Below, in pieces: positions 23,790 to 32,137 of a DNA stretch of 64,000 nt; position 1 is the stretch's first letter; each line of letters begins with the position of its first letter. The notes under the pieces were generated by a model. It saw only the letters and a list, made by a program, of their open reading frames with translations. It was not told the origin of the DNA and made no database searches. A program made the translations under genes and the position numbers. This stretch comes from Collinsella aerofaciens (GTDB lineage: Bacteria > Actinomycetota > Coriobacteriia > Coriobacteriales > Coriobacteriaceae), in assembly GCF_902364945.1 (NCBI RefSeq), contig NZ_CABJFS010000006.1:62001-126000 (forward strand), written 5' to 3'.

Positions 23790-24985
23790 GCCGCGTAAGC
23801 CCCCTTGTCAGAGATAGCGTAATGACGGGCAGAGCCCTCGCCCAGCCAGCCGTTCATCTTGGCGATGAAGGTGTCGACCAGGTCGAGCGGCACGAAGGCC
23901 TGGATGGTGCCACCAAAGCCGCCACCGTGGATACGGACGGCGCCTCGGCCGTCGAGGACATGCTCGGCCAGTGCCAAGGCGTACATGGAAGGCTGCTCGG
24001 AGCCCAGCTTGGCAACGACATTCTGCAGGTACATGGCAGAGCTGGCGCCGGACTCGCGCGTCAGGACCAGGAACTGGTCGATGTCGCCGGCGTTCAGGGC
24101 AGCCCAGCGCTTGTCGACTAGGCCGTTTTCGTACCAGTAGTGAACGGCGCGCAGGCAGGCACGGTCGCCCAGCTTGGCGCGCAGCTCGGGGAGTTTGGCG
24201 TCAAAGTCCGCCACGTTTACCTCGCACAGACGCGCCTTGCCAAACTCGGCGGCGACGTCCTGCATCTCGCGCGGAACGGCGGCGTAGTCGTCGGTAGCTG
24301 CCACATGGTCGGCACCGACCTTAACGAGCACGAGTGCATAGCCGTGATCCTCAAAGTTGAGTTCGAGCTTCTGGGTCTTGGGCTGGGCCTGATCCTCAAA
24401 GTCCATGTAGGCGAGTCCGCCCAAGCAAACGGCGGCCTGGTCCATCAGACCGCAGGGCTTGCCGTAGTAGTTGTTCTCGGTGCGCTGGCTCATCTGGGCG
24501 AGCGTGACGGGCTCAATGGCGGGCGCGCCCCAGAGCGTCTCCATGGCACGACCGTACGCGGCTTCGACGGCGGCAGAGCTGGAAAGGCCGCCGCCCGAGG
24601 GGACGGAGCAGGTAAAGGCAAAGTCGAAGCCTTTGGGCTCAACGCCAAGGGCTGCGACCTCGTGGGCCATACCGCGCACGAGGCTTGCGGACGTGCCCTT
24701 CTCGGACTCCTGAACGTCTAGCGTGTCGAGCGCGATCTCAAACGTGGGATAGCCCTCGTCGGCAACGCGAACCTTGTTGGAATCGGTTGCCACGGCGATG
24801 CCGTCGACGGCGACATCGAGCGAGCCGGCGATAACGTGGCCACCCTCGTGGTCGGTGTGGTTGCCGCTGATCTCGGAACGGCCGGGCGCGTGCACGTAGA
24901 GCACCTGGCGGTCGCCGATGGGGCCAAACTCCTCCTCGAACAGCTTGGTGAGCGTGGCGAATGTCTTTTCGTCGGGGGTGGTCAT
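23780..24985 (-). CDS. galK: Galactokinase
   Basis: 401 residues. It phosphorylates galactose at C1 with ATP. GHMP-kinase motifs: the galactokinase signature GRSEISGNHTDHEGGHVI near residue 40, the ATP-binding loop PSGGGLSSSAAVEAAYG near 115, and the C-terminal RIHGGGFGGTIQAFVP near 350. Start 24985 (MTTPDEK) has AAGGA upstream; the longer in-frame start at 25072 would run through the operator. It is first in the galK-galT operon, facing a LacI-type regulator. Confidence 0.95.
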   Translation of the reverse strand: MTTPDEKTFATLTKLFEEEFGPIGDRQVLYVHAPGRSEISGNHTDHEGGHVIAGSLDVAVDGIAVATDSNKVRVADEGYPTFEIALDTLDVQESEKGTSASLVRGMAHEVAALGVEPKGFDFAFTCSVPSGGGLSSSAAVEAAYGRAMETLWGAPAIEPVTLAQMSQRTENNYYGKPCGLMDQAAVCLGGLAYMDFEDQAQPKTQKLELNFEDHGYALVLVKVGADHVAATDDYAAVPREMQDVAAEFGKARLCEVNVADFDAKLPELRAKLGDRACLRAVHYWYENGLVDKRWAALNAGDIDQFLVLTRESGASSAMYLQNVVAKLGSEQPSMYALALAEHVLDGRGAVRIHGGGFGGTIQAFVPLDLVDTFIAKMNGWLGEGSARHYAISDKGAYAAWL

Positions 24986-25025
24986 GGGAGTCCTTTCCTT
25001 GGCGCGCACGGGTGGGTTTTGCGTC

Positions 25026-25042
25026 GTTATGAGTACGTTAAC
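25026..25042. promoter_or_regulatory. gal operator 1
   Basis: GTTATGAGTACGTTAAC, the exact reverse complement of operator 2 at 25095-25111, centre spacing 69 bases. Confidence 0.8.
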
Positions 25043-25094
25043 AACTTGAAGCGGCATGAACCAAGTGTTCACAATACCGCACGTTACGGGCTAT

Positions 25095-25111
25095 GTTAAC
25101 GTACTCATAAC
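25095..25111. promoter_or_regulatory. gal operator 2
   Basis: GTTAACGTACTCATAAC pairs with operator 1. A third partial site GAGTACGTTAACA lies at 25218-25230. Confidence 0.8.
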
Positions 25112-25158
25112 ACATCGCTTGTCACTTTTTGAGAATCTGGTAATCGGTAGAAATTCAG

Positions 25159-25169
25159 CCGTGAACGGT
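25159..25169 (+). promoter_or_regulatory. CCGTGAACGGT motif before gal regulator
   Basis: CCGTGAACGGT followed 17 bases later by TATAAA, in the orientation of the LacI-type gene. Confidence 0.4.
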
Positions 25170-25323
25170 ACTGCCGTATGGACTTATAAAGCAGAAGAGA
25201 TGCAGATAGAAAAAGTAGAGTACGTTAACATGCGTCCGACGATAGCGGGCCTCGGCGCGGGATGTATTTCTGCCCGGGCCGGCATTCACGCTATTCAGAT
25301 CTCGCAAGGGTGAAGGTGATCCT

Positions 25324-26355
25324 GTGGCAAGGCGCCCGTCCAACGATACCAGTTCGCGTCCGGTCTCCATGGCCGACGTCGCCCGCGCTGCCGGCGTTTC
25401 GCAGCAGACGGTTTCGCGCGTCGCCAACGGCTTGCCTAACGTTAACGAGCAGACGCGCCAGCGCGTACAGGCCGCTATGCAAAAGCTCGGCTTTCGTCCG
25501 AGTTATGCCGGTCGCTCGCTGCGCGACGGCCGTTATCATTCGGTCGGCCTGTGCGTCAACGATGTCACCAAGTTCGGCAACCTCTCAATGATCGACGGCA
25601 TCGCCAGCGCTGCTCGCGAGCATAATTGCGCCATCACGCTGGTCGAGATGTCCAAGACCGAGGAGTTTTCGCTTGCCGAGGCCACGCGTCGTATGGCCGC
25701 ATTGCCGGTGGACGGCATCATTATCGGCATGAGCCGTATGGCGCCCGATTTTGAGACGTTTGATCCACTGCCGGGCATTGGCACGGTCATCGTTACCATG
25801 TACGCGCACCCGCGGGTGACCACGGTAGACTCCGATCATTACGGCTGCTCGCTCTTGCTTATGAATCACCTGTTTGAGCTGGGGCATGAGCAAATTCGCT
25901 ATATTGGCGGCCCGTCGTTCTCGGTCGACGAGCAATTTCGTCGAGCCGGTTGGCAGGATGCGCTCGAGCGTAGGCACATTAAGCCGCAGACGCCGCTCGA
26001 GGGCGACTGGTCTGCCAACAGCGGTTACGAGGCCGGCAGATATCTGGCCGAGCACGACCGCACCATGACGGCGATTTACGCGGCAAACGACCAGATGGCA
26101 AACGGCGCAATTGCAGCGCTGCGCGATAGTGGCTTGCGCGTGCCCGAGGACGTGAGCGTGGTGGGCGTCGATGATTCGATCGATGATTTTGTGGCACACA
26201 ACGAGCTCACGACCGTGCGATTTGATCTACATCAGCGCGGACGCGAGGTATTCGAGCATGCGGTTCCCGAGGCGGGTACGGCGGGCAAAACCGTTGCCAT
26301 TCGTATTCCCGGCCAGCTCATTATTCGACATAGCACGGCGATACCGCGCGCATAG
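25324..26355 (+). CDS. LacI-family regulator of the gal operon (GalR-like)
   Basis: 343 residues with GTG start 25324. HTH: VSMADVARAAGVSQQTVSRVANG, hinge SYAGRSLRDG, then the two-lobed effector domain with VDGIIIGMSRMA, MTAIYAANDQMANGAIAAL and VSVVGVDDSIDDF. It is divergent from galK-galT with two perfect, oppositely oriented 17-base operators between them and a third partial site nearer its own start, so repression of gal plus autoregulation is likely. It is paralogous to the two lac-unit regulators. The ligand is probably galactose, by context only. Confidence 0.88.
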   Translation: MARRPSNDTSSRPVSMADVARAAGVSQQTVSRVANGLPNVNEQTRQRVQAAMQKLGFRPSYAGRSLRDGRYHSVGLCVNDVTKFGNLSMIDGIASAAREHNCAITLVEMSKTEEFSLAEATRRMAALPVDGIIIGMSRMAPDFETFDPLPGIGTVIVTMYAHPRVTTVDSDHYGCSLLLMNHLFELGHEQIRYIGGPSFSVDEQFRRAGWQDALERRHIKPQTPLEGDWSANSGYEAGRYLAEHDRTMTAIYAANDQMANGAIAALRDSGLRVPEDVSVVGVDDSIDDFVAHNELTTVRFDLHQRGREVFEHAVPEAGTAGKTVAIRIPGQLIIRHSTAIPRA

Positions 26356-26484
26356 TTTGCGCAGGTAAACGGCGATTTATCGTATTTCAATAACAATCGG
26401 TATGGATGCCGGCAGATAACAGCTGGGATACTGCCGAGTGTTATGATAGACGGGTTCTTTTGTCTATCTAGGAGGCTTTGCCTG

Positions 26485-27645
26485 ATGGAGATCACCAAGG
26501 ATATCCGCTACATCGGTGTCGACGATCACGACATTGACCTGTTCGAGGGCCAGTACGACGTGTCCGAGAACGGTATGGCATACAACAGCTACGTTATCTT
26601 GGGCGAAAAGATCGCTGTCGCCGATTCAGTCGATGGCGGTTTTGTCGACGAATGGCTCGGCAACCTCGAGGCCGCGCTCGATGGCCGTACGCCCGACTAC
26701 CTGGTCGTCCATCACATGGAGCCCGATCACTCCGCCGGTATCGCCGCCTTTATGGAGCGCTATCCCCAGGCACAGATTGTGGCCAGCATGGGCGCCTTCC
26801 GCATGATGGTCAACTACTTTGGCACCGACTACCCCGAGCGTAAGATAGTCGTCAAAGAGGGCGACGTGCTCGACCTGGGTGGCCACAGCCTAACGTTTGT
26901 CTGCGCCCCCAACGTGCACTGGCCCGAGGTGATCTTCTCCTACGAGTCTACCGACAAGGTGCTCTTTAGTGCCGACGGCTTTGGCAAGTTCGGCGCCAAC
27001 GACATCGAGGACCCGGAAGGCTGGGCCTGCGAGGCGCGCCGCTACTACTTTGGCATCGTCGGTAAGTTCGGCAAGTTCGTGCAGGCCGTGCTCAAGAAGG
27101 CCGCCGACCTGGACATTCAGATTATCTGTCCGCTCCACGGCCCCGTGCTGACCGAGAATCTGGGCTATTACCTCGACACCTACAACACCTGGTCGAGCTA
27201 TCAGCCCGAGGACGAGGGCATCACGATCGCCTATGTGAGCGTGTATGGCCATCTGAAGGCTGCTGTTGAGGAGCTCGCTTCTGCGCTCGAGGCTCGCGGC
27301 CAGAAGGTTTCCGTTTTTGACCTGGCACGCGACGATATGGCCGAGGCCGTTGAGGATGCGTTCCGCTATGACCGTCTGGTGCTCGCCTCCATCACCTATC
27401 AGGGCGAGATCTTCCCGTTCATGAGCACCTTTATCCATACGCTTGCCGAGCACGCCTATCAGAACCGTACGGTGGCACTCGTCGAGGCCGGCTCTTGGGC
27501 GCCCACCGCTGCCAAGGTTATGACCAAGGAGCTCGAGGGCATGAAGGACATCACCCTGGCGCAGAACAAGGTGACCGTGCTGGGCTCGCTCAACGACGCC
27601 TCGCGCGCTCAGATCGAGGTTCTCGCCGACGAGCTTTCCAAGTAG
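26485..27645 (+). CDS. FprA-type flavodiiron protein
   Basis: 386 residues, typical for a class A flavodiiron protein, which reduces O2 or NO using FMN and a diiron centre; common in anaerobes as oxygen defence. The metallo-beta-lactamase-like domain (1-250) has the iron-ligand motif HHMEPDHSAG near residue 82, then FVCAPNVHWPE near 148, FSADGFGKFG near 168, and CPLHGPVL near 228. The flavodoxin domain (about 255-386) has ITIAYVSVYGHLKAAVEEL and ALVEAGSWAPTA. AGGAGG lies 9 bases before ATG 26485. No rubredoxin is fused or adjacent. Monocistronic. Confidence 0.93.
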   Translation: MEITKDIRYIGVDDHDIDLFEGQYDVSENGMAYNSYVILGEKIAVADSVDGGFVDEWLGNLEAALDGRTPDYLVVHHMEPDHSAGIAAFMERYPQAQIVASMGAFRMMVNYFGTDYPERKIVVKEGDVLDLGGHSLTFVCAPNVHWPEVIFSYESTDKVLFSADGFGKFGANDIEDPEGWACEARRYYFGIVGKFGKFVQAVLKKAADLDIQIICPLHGPVLTENLGYYLDTYNTWSSYQPEDEGITIAYVSVYGHLKAAVEELASALEARGQKVSVFDLARDDMAEAVEDAFRYDRLVLASITYQGEIFPFMSTFIHTLAEHAYQNRTVALVEAGSWAPTAAKVMTKELEGMKDITLAQNKVTVLGSLNDASRAQIEVLADELSK

Positions 27646-27668
27646 CGATATATCGCTTTTAACGCTCA

Positions 27669-27713
27669 AACCACCACAAAGGGGACAGGCACCTTTGTGG
27701 TGGTTTTTGTTTA
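27669..27713. terminator. Bidirectional terminator fprA / DeoR gene
   Basis: AACCACCACAAAG and CTTTGTGGTGGTT form a perfect stem with GGGGACAGGCAC in the loop, followed by TTTTTGTTT. It overlaps the 3' end of the convergent DeoR gene. Confidence 0.85.
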
Positions 27714-28514
27714 AGCGCCGGCGATGACGAGATTTGGGCGGGCGTCGTCGACGATATCGGCGATTGAGGTGGCTACGGTGTGATCGGGGTCGCGGTCCAT
27801 CACGATGGTGTCGACGTCGGTAAGCTCGGCAAAGCGGTACATGCCACGTCCGTTGACCTTGCTGGCATCCATGAGGGCGACGCTTTGACGGGCGGCACCG
27901 ACCATAGCCGCTTTGGTCTCGGCCATCTGCGGAAAGTCGGTCGTAAAGCCGCAGCCGGGAACGAAAGCGCCAGGGCACATGACGGCAAGATCGGCGTGGA
28001 CCATTTGGAGCGCCTGCATGGTAAGTGGGCCGTACAGATAGCGATGGCCTTTGCGCAGTGCCCCGCCCAGCATGACGACATCGACTGAGGGCATGCTCTC
28101 GTCGATGTAATCGGCAATGGTAATGTCGGCCGTGATGACGGTGATGCCATCGCGCTGGTCGAGGAGCCGAACGAACTCGAGTGCCGTGGTGCCGGAGTCG
28201 ACAAGCACCGTGTCGCCGTCGTTAACAAGCCTGATAGCGCTTTGGGCAATGGCTTGCTTGGCGGCAACGTTGACGTTGATGCGGCGATCCTGCGTGGAGA
28301 CGGTTAGGCGTTTGTGGAGCGACACGGCGCCGCCGTGCGTGCGGCGCAACTTGCCGGACTCGGCTAGCGCGTCCAGGTCGGCGCGGGCGGTGACGGAGGA
28401 TACGCCAAAGGTCTGGGCGATTTCTGCCACCTGCACAGAGGCGTTATGTTCAAGCATCTCCATGATGGCGGCGCGTCGCTCATCGGCGAAAGCTCGGGTT
28501 GTTGCGTGGGCCAT
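27711..28514 (-). CDS. DeoR-family transcriptional regulator
   Basis: 267 residues. The N-terminal winged HTH reads VQVAEIAQTFGVSSVTARADLDAL and ends with the family hallmark GKLRRTHGGAV; the usual T-I-R-R-D-L recognition helix is here T-A-R-A-D-L. The sensor domain has VLVDSGTTALEFVRLL, VVMLGGALRKGHRYLYGP and a MDASKVNGRGMYRFAELTDVDTIV tail. It is divergent from the bisphosphate aldolase gene, with an AT-rich palindrome between, so it probably controls the aldolase. It is distinct from the DeoR-type LacR candidate at 4219. A sugar phosphate is the expected effector. Confidence 0.85.
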   Translation of the reverse strand: MAHATTRAFADERRAAIMEMLEHNASVQVAEIAQTFGVSSVTARADLDALAESGKLRRTHGGAVSLHKRLTVSTQDRRINVNVAAKQAIAQSAIRLVNDGDTVLVDSGTTALEFVRLLDQRDGITVITADITIADYIDESMPSVDVVMLGGALRKGHRYLYGPLTMQALQMVHADLAVMCPGAFVPGCGFTTDFPQMAETKAAMVGAARQSVALMDASKVNGRGMYRFAELTDVDTIVMDRDPDHTVATSIADIVDDARPNLVIAGA

Positions 28515-28608
28515 AGCTGCTCCATCCTCAGCCTAAATTTGCAGGAATTGTGTTGAGTCTATTTTCGTTCATTTTCTTTTTGAGCAAGTAAACGCCTTTC
28601 GATTACTT

Positions 28609-28630
28609 ATCTTTTCTATAAAAGAAAGAT
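28609..28630. promoter_or_regulatory. AT-rich palindrome between DeoR gene and aldolase
   Basis: ATCTTT...AAAGAT ends around TCTATAAAAG form an imperfect palindrome; a candidate DeoR operator and/or promoter core. Confidence 0.35.
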
Positions 28631-28849
28631 GATTCGCTTGAAAACGGTAATGTCGGATAGGGGAATTTAGCCTGAATCCCTTCCGTTTGCTTTTCAAAAA
28701 CGAGCGTTTTGGCCTGCGTGCCGGCGATATCTCGTACATGCGACAGATGCGATTTTCATACAATGGGCGCAGCAAAATGCAAGGTAAAACGCCTTGCGGA
28801 CACGTACGCCCGATGTCCAGATGCGGGCGAGGGAGAGGAGCAAACGCTC

Positions 28850-29707
28850 ATGGCACTTGTTACCACCGAAAAGATGCTCAAGGACGCTCAGGCCGGCCAC
28901 TACGCCGTCGGCGCGTTCAACGTCGAGAACCTCGAGTTTGTTATGGCCGTTCTGGCCGCTGCCGAGGAGACCAAGTCCCCCGTCATCATGCAGACCACCC
29001 CGGGCACCATCAAGACCGCTGGTCTGGACTACTTCTACGGCATGGTCAAGGCTGCCGCCGAGCGCGCTTCCGTGCCCGTCGCCCTGCACCTCGATCACGG
29101 CGATGGCTATGACCGCTGCATGCAGGCTTTCCGCACCGGCTACACCTCTGTCATGATTGACGGCTCGCACGAGTCCTTCGAGGACAACATTGCCCTGACC
29201 AAGTCCGTCGCCGACGCTGGCCGCGCCATGGGCGTGCCCGTCGAGGCTGAGCTCGGTAAGGTTGGCGGCAAGGAGGACGACGGTCCCGCGGTTGAGGGCG
29301 AGAGCCCCTACACCGATCCGGCCGAGGCCAAGGAGTTCGTCGAGCGCACTGGCTGCACCTCCCTCGCTATTGGCGTTGGCACCAGCCACGGCGTGTACAC
29401 GAGCGATCCTCACATCGAGCAGTCCGTGGTCAAGGCCATTCGCGACGCCGTCGACGTGCCGCTGGTCCTGCACGGCACCTCCGGTGTGCCCGATGAGCAG
29501 GTTGCCGAGGCTGTGAAGAACGGCATCTGCAAGGTCAACTACGCCACCGAGCTGCGTCAGGCCTACACCAAGGGCTTCATGGCCTACATGGCCGAGAACC
29601 CCGCCTGCTTCGATCCCAAGAAGCCGGCCAAGGAGGGCATGCGTGAGATCACTGAGCTGGTTAAGATCCGCATGACCAACCTCAACTCCGTGGGCAAAGC
29701 AGAGTAA
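28850..29707 (+). CDS. Class II tagatose/fructose-bisphosphate aldolase
   Basis: 285 residues, the GatY/KbaY/Fba short class II type, a zinc enzyme that splits a ketose-1,6-bisphosphate into DHAP and glyceraldehyde-3-P. Support: the zinc-ligand motif ALHLDHGDGYDRC near residue 80, VEAELGKVGGKEDD near 130, the ligand His in GVGTSHGVYTSDP near 180, LHGTSGVPDEQV near 208 and KVNYATELRQAY near 228. Start 28850 has GAGAGGAG upstream; the upstream in-frame extension is rich in Cys/Arg and not credible. It is the only aldolase in the window and could complete the LacABC pathway, but it may equally be the glycolytic enzyme. Confidence 0.9.
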   Translation: MALVTTEKMLKDAQAGHYAVGAFNVENLEFVMAVLAAAEETKSPVIMQTTPGTIKTAGLDYFYGMVKAAAERASVPVALHLDHGDGYDRCMQAFRTGYTSVMIDGSHESFEDNIALTKSVADAGRAMGVPVEAELGKVGGKEDDGPAVEGESPYTDPAEAKEFVERTGCTSLAIGVGTSHGVYTSDPHIEQSVVKAIRDAVDVPLVLHGTSGVPDEQVAEAVKNGICKVNYATELRQAYTKGFMAYMAENPACFDPKKPAKEGMREITELVKIRMTNLNSVGKAE

Positions 29708-29740
29708 CAGCAAGGGTACTCCGACTCGCTACATATCCCG

Positions 29741-29865
29741 GGGAGGGACGAGGGCTTAGTTCCCCAATCGTCCTCGGGCATGCAAAAAGCCTCGCTGCGC
29801 ACTTCGTGCGGCGAGGCTTTTTGCCCCCTGCGGAAAGATTGGGGAACTAAGCCCTCGTCCCTCCC
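29741..29865. repeat. 28-bp perfect inverted repeat enclosing a terminator
   Basis: Arms at 29741-29768 and 29838-29865 (starting GGGAGGGACGAGGGCTTAG) are perfectly complementary. They enclose the hairpin 29781-29823. Confidence 0.8.
29781..29823. terminator. Aldolase terminator
   Basis: GCAAAAAGCCTCGC and GCGAGGCTTTTTGC form a long stem with an inner GCGCAC/GTGCG, ending in TTTTT on both strands. Confidence 0.85.
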
Positions 29866-30010
29866 AAGCTGACCTACTCGAGGTCGTCGCCCTTGTGGCG
29901 TTAGGGCGGAAAATAATAAGAAGCTTTCGCGCTGCGGAATGATTTTGGAAACTAAGTACGGGGACCCGCCCAAGCCGTTCTGCTCAATCGCCCTTATGGT
30001 GTTGGGGCTG
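29830..30010. repeat. Degenerate direct repeat, two ~78-bp units
   Basis: Units 29830-29909 and 29934-30010 align as GCGGA.GATT..GGAAnCTAAG, then CCCAAGC, CT.CTC and CGCCCTT.TGG.GTT.GGGC. The first unit includes the right arm of the 28-bp inverted repeat. No gene is seen in 29708-30029. Confidence 0.55.
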
Positions 30011-30029
30011 AAAGGGTGGGACGCGTGGG

Positions 30030-30653
30030 TTATTTGGTTGTTAGGGTTAGTAGGTCGTTGGGGGTTTTGAGGTTGTAGGTGGCGTTTGGGATGTCTTGGT
30101 GTGATCCCCATGCCGCTCTGGCAAAACTGACCCCTGCTGAAGTTGCGCATTGTTCGTCGTAGACGGTGTCGCCAACGTAGACGACGTTGCCAGGATTCGC
30201 GCCCGTACGTCGTAGATATTCGAGCATGGGTGCGGGCGAAGGCTTGTGCTCGGTTGTGTCTTCGACAAGGATGATGTGTTCAAAAAACTTATCGAAGCCA
30301 AGGGGTGCAATTTCGTCTGTGTATTCGTCGCGTGCACGTGAGGAGACGATGCCAAGTTTGCAGCCGCTATCGGCGAGTGTTGCGATGACTTCAAGCAAAC
30401 CTGGAAACACGCTGATGGTGCTTTTAAAGCTGGCGGCAACTTGGCACCAGCGATCCAACGTTGCCTGCGAGTAGATTCCAAGTTTCTCAAGGGCATCCTT
30501 GCCGGGTATGCCGAGGGCAAATTCAAGCTCGTGTCGGGGGAGCGTTTTGCCGGTCTCTTCTTGGACAATCTGGACAAGCGATGATAGAACGCTTTCTTCT
30601 GTATCTGCCAATGTCCCATCAATGTCAAATACGATATGGTCAAAGTGCTTCAT
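30030..30653 (-). CDS. HAD-superfamily hydrolase, phosphoglycolate-phosphatase-like
   Basis: 207 residues. Motif I is VFDIDGTLADTEE near residue 9 with the nucleophile Asp and general acid Asp; motif II is GIVSSRARDE near 102; motif III Lys is in EHKPSPAPMLEYL near 137; motif IV is VVYVGDTVYDEQCA near 157. The helical cap lies between residues 15 and 80. The family removes phosphate from small metabolites (phosphoglycolate, sugar phosphates). The C-terminal tail is short and AT-richer than neighbours. It follows the AraC-type gene on the same strand by 56 bases, possibly co-transcribed. Confidence 0.85.
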   Translation of the reverse strand: MKHFDHIVFDIDGTLADTEESVLSSLVQIVQEETGKTLPRHELEFALGIPGKDALEKLGIYSQATLDRWCQVAASFKSTISVFPGLLEVIATLADSGCKLGIVSSRARDEYTDEIAPLGFDKFFEHIILVEDTTEHKPSPAPMLEYLRRTGANPGNVVYVGDTVYDEQCATSAGVSFARAAWGSHQDIPNATYNLKTPNDLLTLTTK

Positions 30654-30709
30654 ATGATTGCTCCTCTCTGTTGTTTGCCTGCAAGTTTGATGCAGTGACA
30701 GAAGAAGGG

Positions 30710-31648
30710 CTAGCGGGATTTCTGCCTGGTACTATCGAGATTCTGCCTCGTTGCTCGATAGCTCGAAGGAGTGCATCCCATTTGTTCTTTAAATACCTGG
30801 CCAAGATGGCTTGCTGTCGCAAAGCCGCATTGGCGCGCGACTGTCTGAACCGTTCGCGTGGTGTGTGCCAAAAGTTCGCAAGCACGGTTTACGCGGTATG
30901 CGCGCAGATATGCCGCCGGGGTCGTTCCTGCGCAAGCTTCGATAATGCGGTAACACTCTCTTTCGCTTACGCCGGCTGCAGATGCCATCTGGGGCACATC
31001 TACAGCGGCTGCATAGTTTGCGCGGATAAAGTCCAGGATTGCCTTGAACTGTACGTCGCGGCTGGTCATCCAAGAGGCGTTGTCGGAGGAAAAGAGCGGT
31101 TCGGCCTTGGCGTAAATCTGAATCCAGAGCTCTGACAAGCTATTCCGAAGCGCCATCTCGTTCTGCGGCCGTTGAAGGTCGTGGTTAAAGGAACTCTTTA
31201 GCAAATCGATGAAGGGCATATCGTCGGGGTTGGCGGGCGACCATTTGAGCACATCGACGTCTCGACATTGCAGCAAAGGATTGATATAGCGCTTTTGAAG
31301 GCGTCCCGCGGGATCGCCGAGCATCGACGGCTGAAAGATATGCAACATTTGAATGGCTGGTGCCGAATTGGGTGATTGCAGCGTGCTGTGCAAAACGCCG
31401 CCGTTGATAAAGCCGGCGGACCCTTCCTCAAAGCGTACGTGCTCATGAGCCGCGCGCGTTCGATAGTCAATCGCTCCCTGCTCCATGTAGAAAAGCTCAA
31501 CCTCGGAATGCCAGTGCCAGGGGACGGAATTGCCCGGATAGCGAGCGAATTCTGCGCGTTCGGCAATATAGGGCCAGTCTTCGGCGGTCTCGGGAAACGC
31601 TTCCTCGCGTCCTCCGCGGTGCAATTCTATGTGATCCATGTTTCGCAT
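30710..31648 (-). CDS. AraC-family transcriptional regulator with cupin sensor
   Basis: 312 residues. The N-terminal half is an AraC_binding cupin: VPWHWHSEVELFYMEQGAIDYRTR and FINGGVLHSTL. The C-terminal double HTH (about residues 205-300) has VPQMASAAGVSERECYRII and VQTVARQCGFATASHLGQVFKEQMGCTPSSYR, the AraC signature. Upstream, TATACT ends seven bases before ATG 31648, so the transcript may be leaderless; an in-frame ATG lies three codons in. Targets are not evident; the HAD gene downstream may be one. Confidence 0.88.
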   Translation of the reverse strand: MRNMDHIELHRGGREEAFPETAEDWPYIAERAEFARYPGNSVPWHWHSEVELFYMEQGAIDYRTRAAHEHVRFEEGSAGFINGGVLHSTLQSPNSAPAIQMLHIFQPSMLGDPAGRLQKRYINPLLQCRDVDVLKWSPANPDDMPFIDLLKSSFNHDLQRPQNEMALRNSLSELWIQIYAKAEPLFSSDNASWMTSRDVQFKAILDFIRANYAAAVDVPQMASAAGVSERECYRIIEACAGTTPAAYLRAYRVNRACELLAHTTRTVQTVARQCGFATASHLGQVFKEQMGCTPSSYRATRQNLDSTRQKSR

Positions 31649-31655
31649 GGCATCA

Positions 31656-31661
31656 GTATAA
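31656..31661 (-). promoter_or_regulatory. -10 element of a possible leaderless AraC transcript
   Basis: TATACT on the minus strand ends seven bases before ATG 31648, placing the expected transcription start at or next to the start codon. No ribosome site is visible. Confidence 0.4.
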
Positions 31662-31673
31662 AGCGCGATGGGC

Positions 31674-31883
31674 TTAGATTGCTCTTGCCTGTTCGGGGAA
31701 CGCCTTGTCTAGGGATGCTTGGAGCTTTTCGAAGGATGCTCGTAAGTTGAGGCTCTGATCGGCTGAGCGCTTGGTTTTTGTGGTGGGGGAGTCGAGGAGG
31801 CCGTTTCTCTGCGTCGGGGGGAAGGAGAAAAGGTTTGCATGTTTTAGGGATGGCTGCTGTGCTGCGTCATTGGAAGAATGCAT
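31674..31883 (-). CDS. Possible small protein, 69 residues
   Basis: Low-confidence gene. ATG 31883 has GGAGG ten bases upstream. The product is hydrophilic (many Ser, Gln, Lys) with a helical end NLRASFEKLQASLDKAFPEQ and no recognised family. Just upstream a reading frame without a start ends RNLLVDIEEAA at 31889, perhaps the remnant of a lost gene. The rest of 31884-32137 shows no other gene. Confidence 0.35.
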   Translation of the reverse strand: MHSSNDAAQQPSLKHANLFSFPPTQRNGLLDSPTTKTKRSADQSLNLRASFEKLQASLDKAFPEQARAI

Positions 31884-32137
31884 GCTTATGCGGCCTCCTC
31901 GATGTCCACCAAAAGATTGCGCACGGGGTGTGCTGCTAGGTCCCGTGCGTTGGCAGTATTATGCCGCGAGCGCAGATAAGGAAGCGCTAAAGAAAGGCTT
32001 AACCTGGTTTAGTGTTACGATGAAACTGCAGGTCAGAGGTATCGAGTAACACTCTTGAAAGGTTTTGAGCTTAAGGGCTTTCTAAGGTTTGTGACGTGGA
32101 TGTGGCGCGGACGTGCGGAGCGTGTGAATGCTCGCTG

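Noticed and set aside
31884..32040. Gene ending RNLLVDIEEAA at 31889
   Set aside because: No start codon or ribosome site in the open stretch; at most a remnant.
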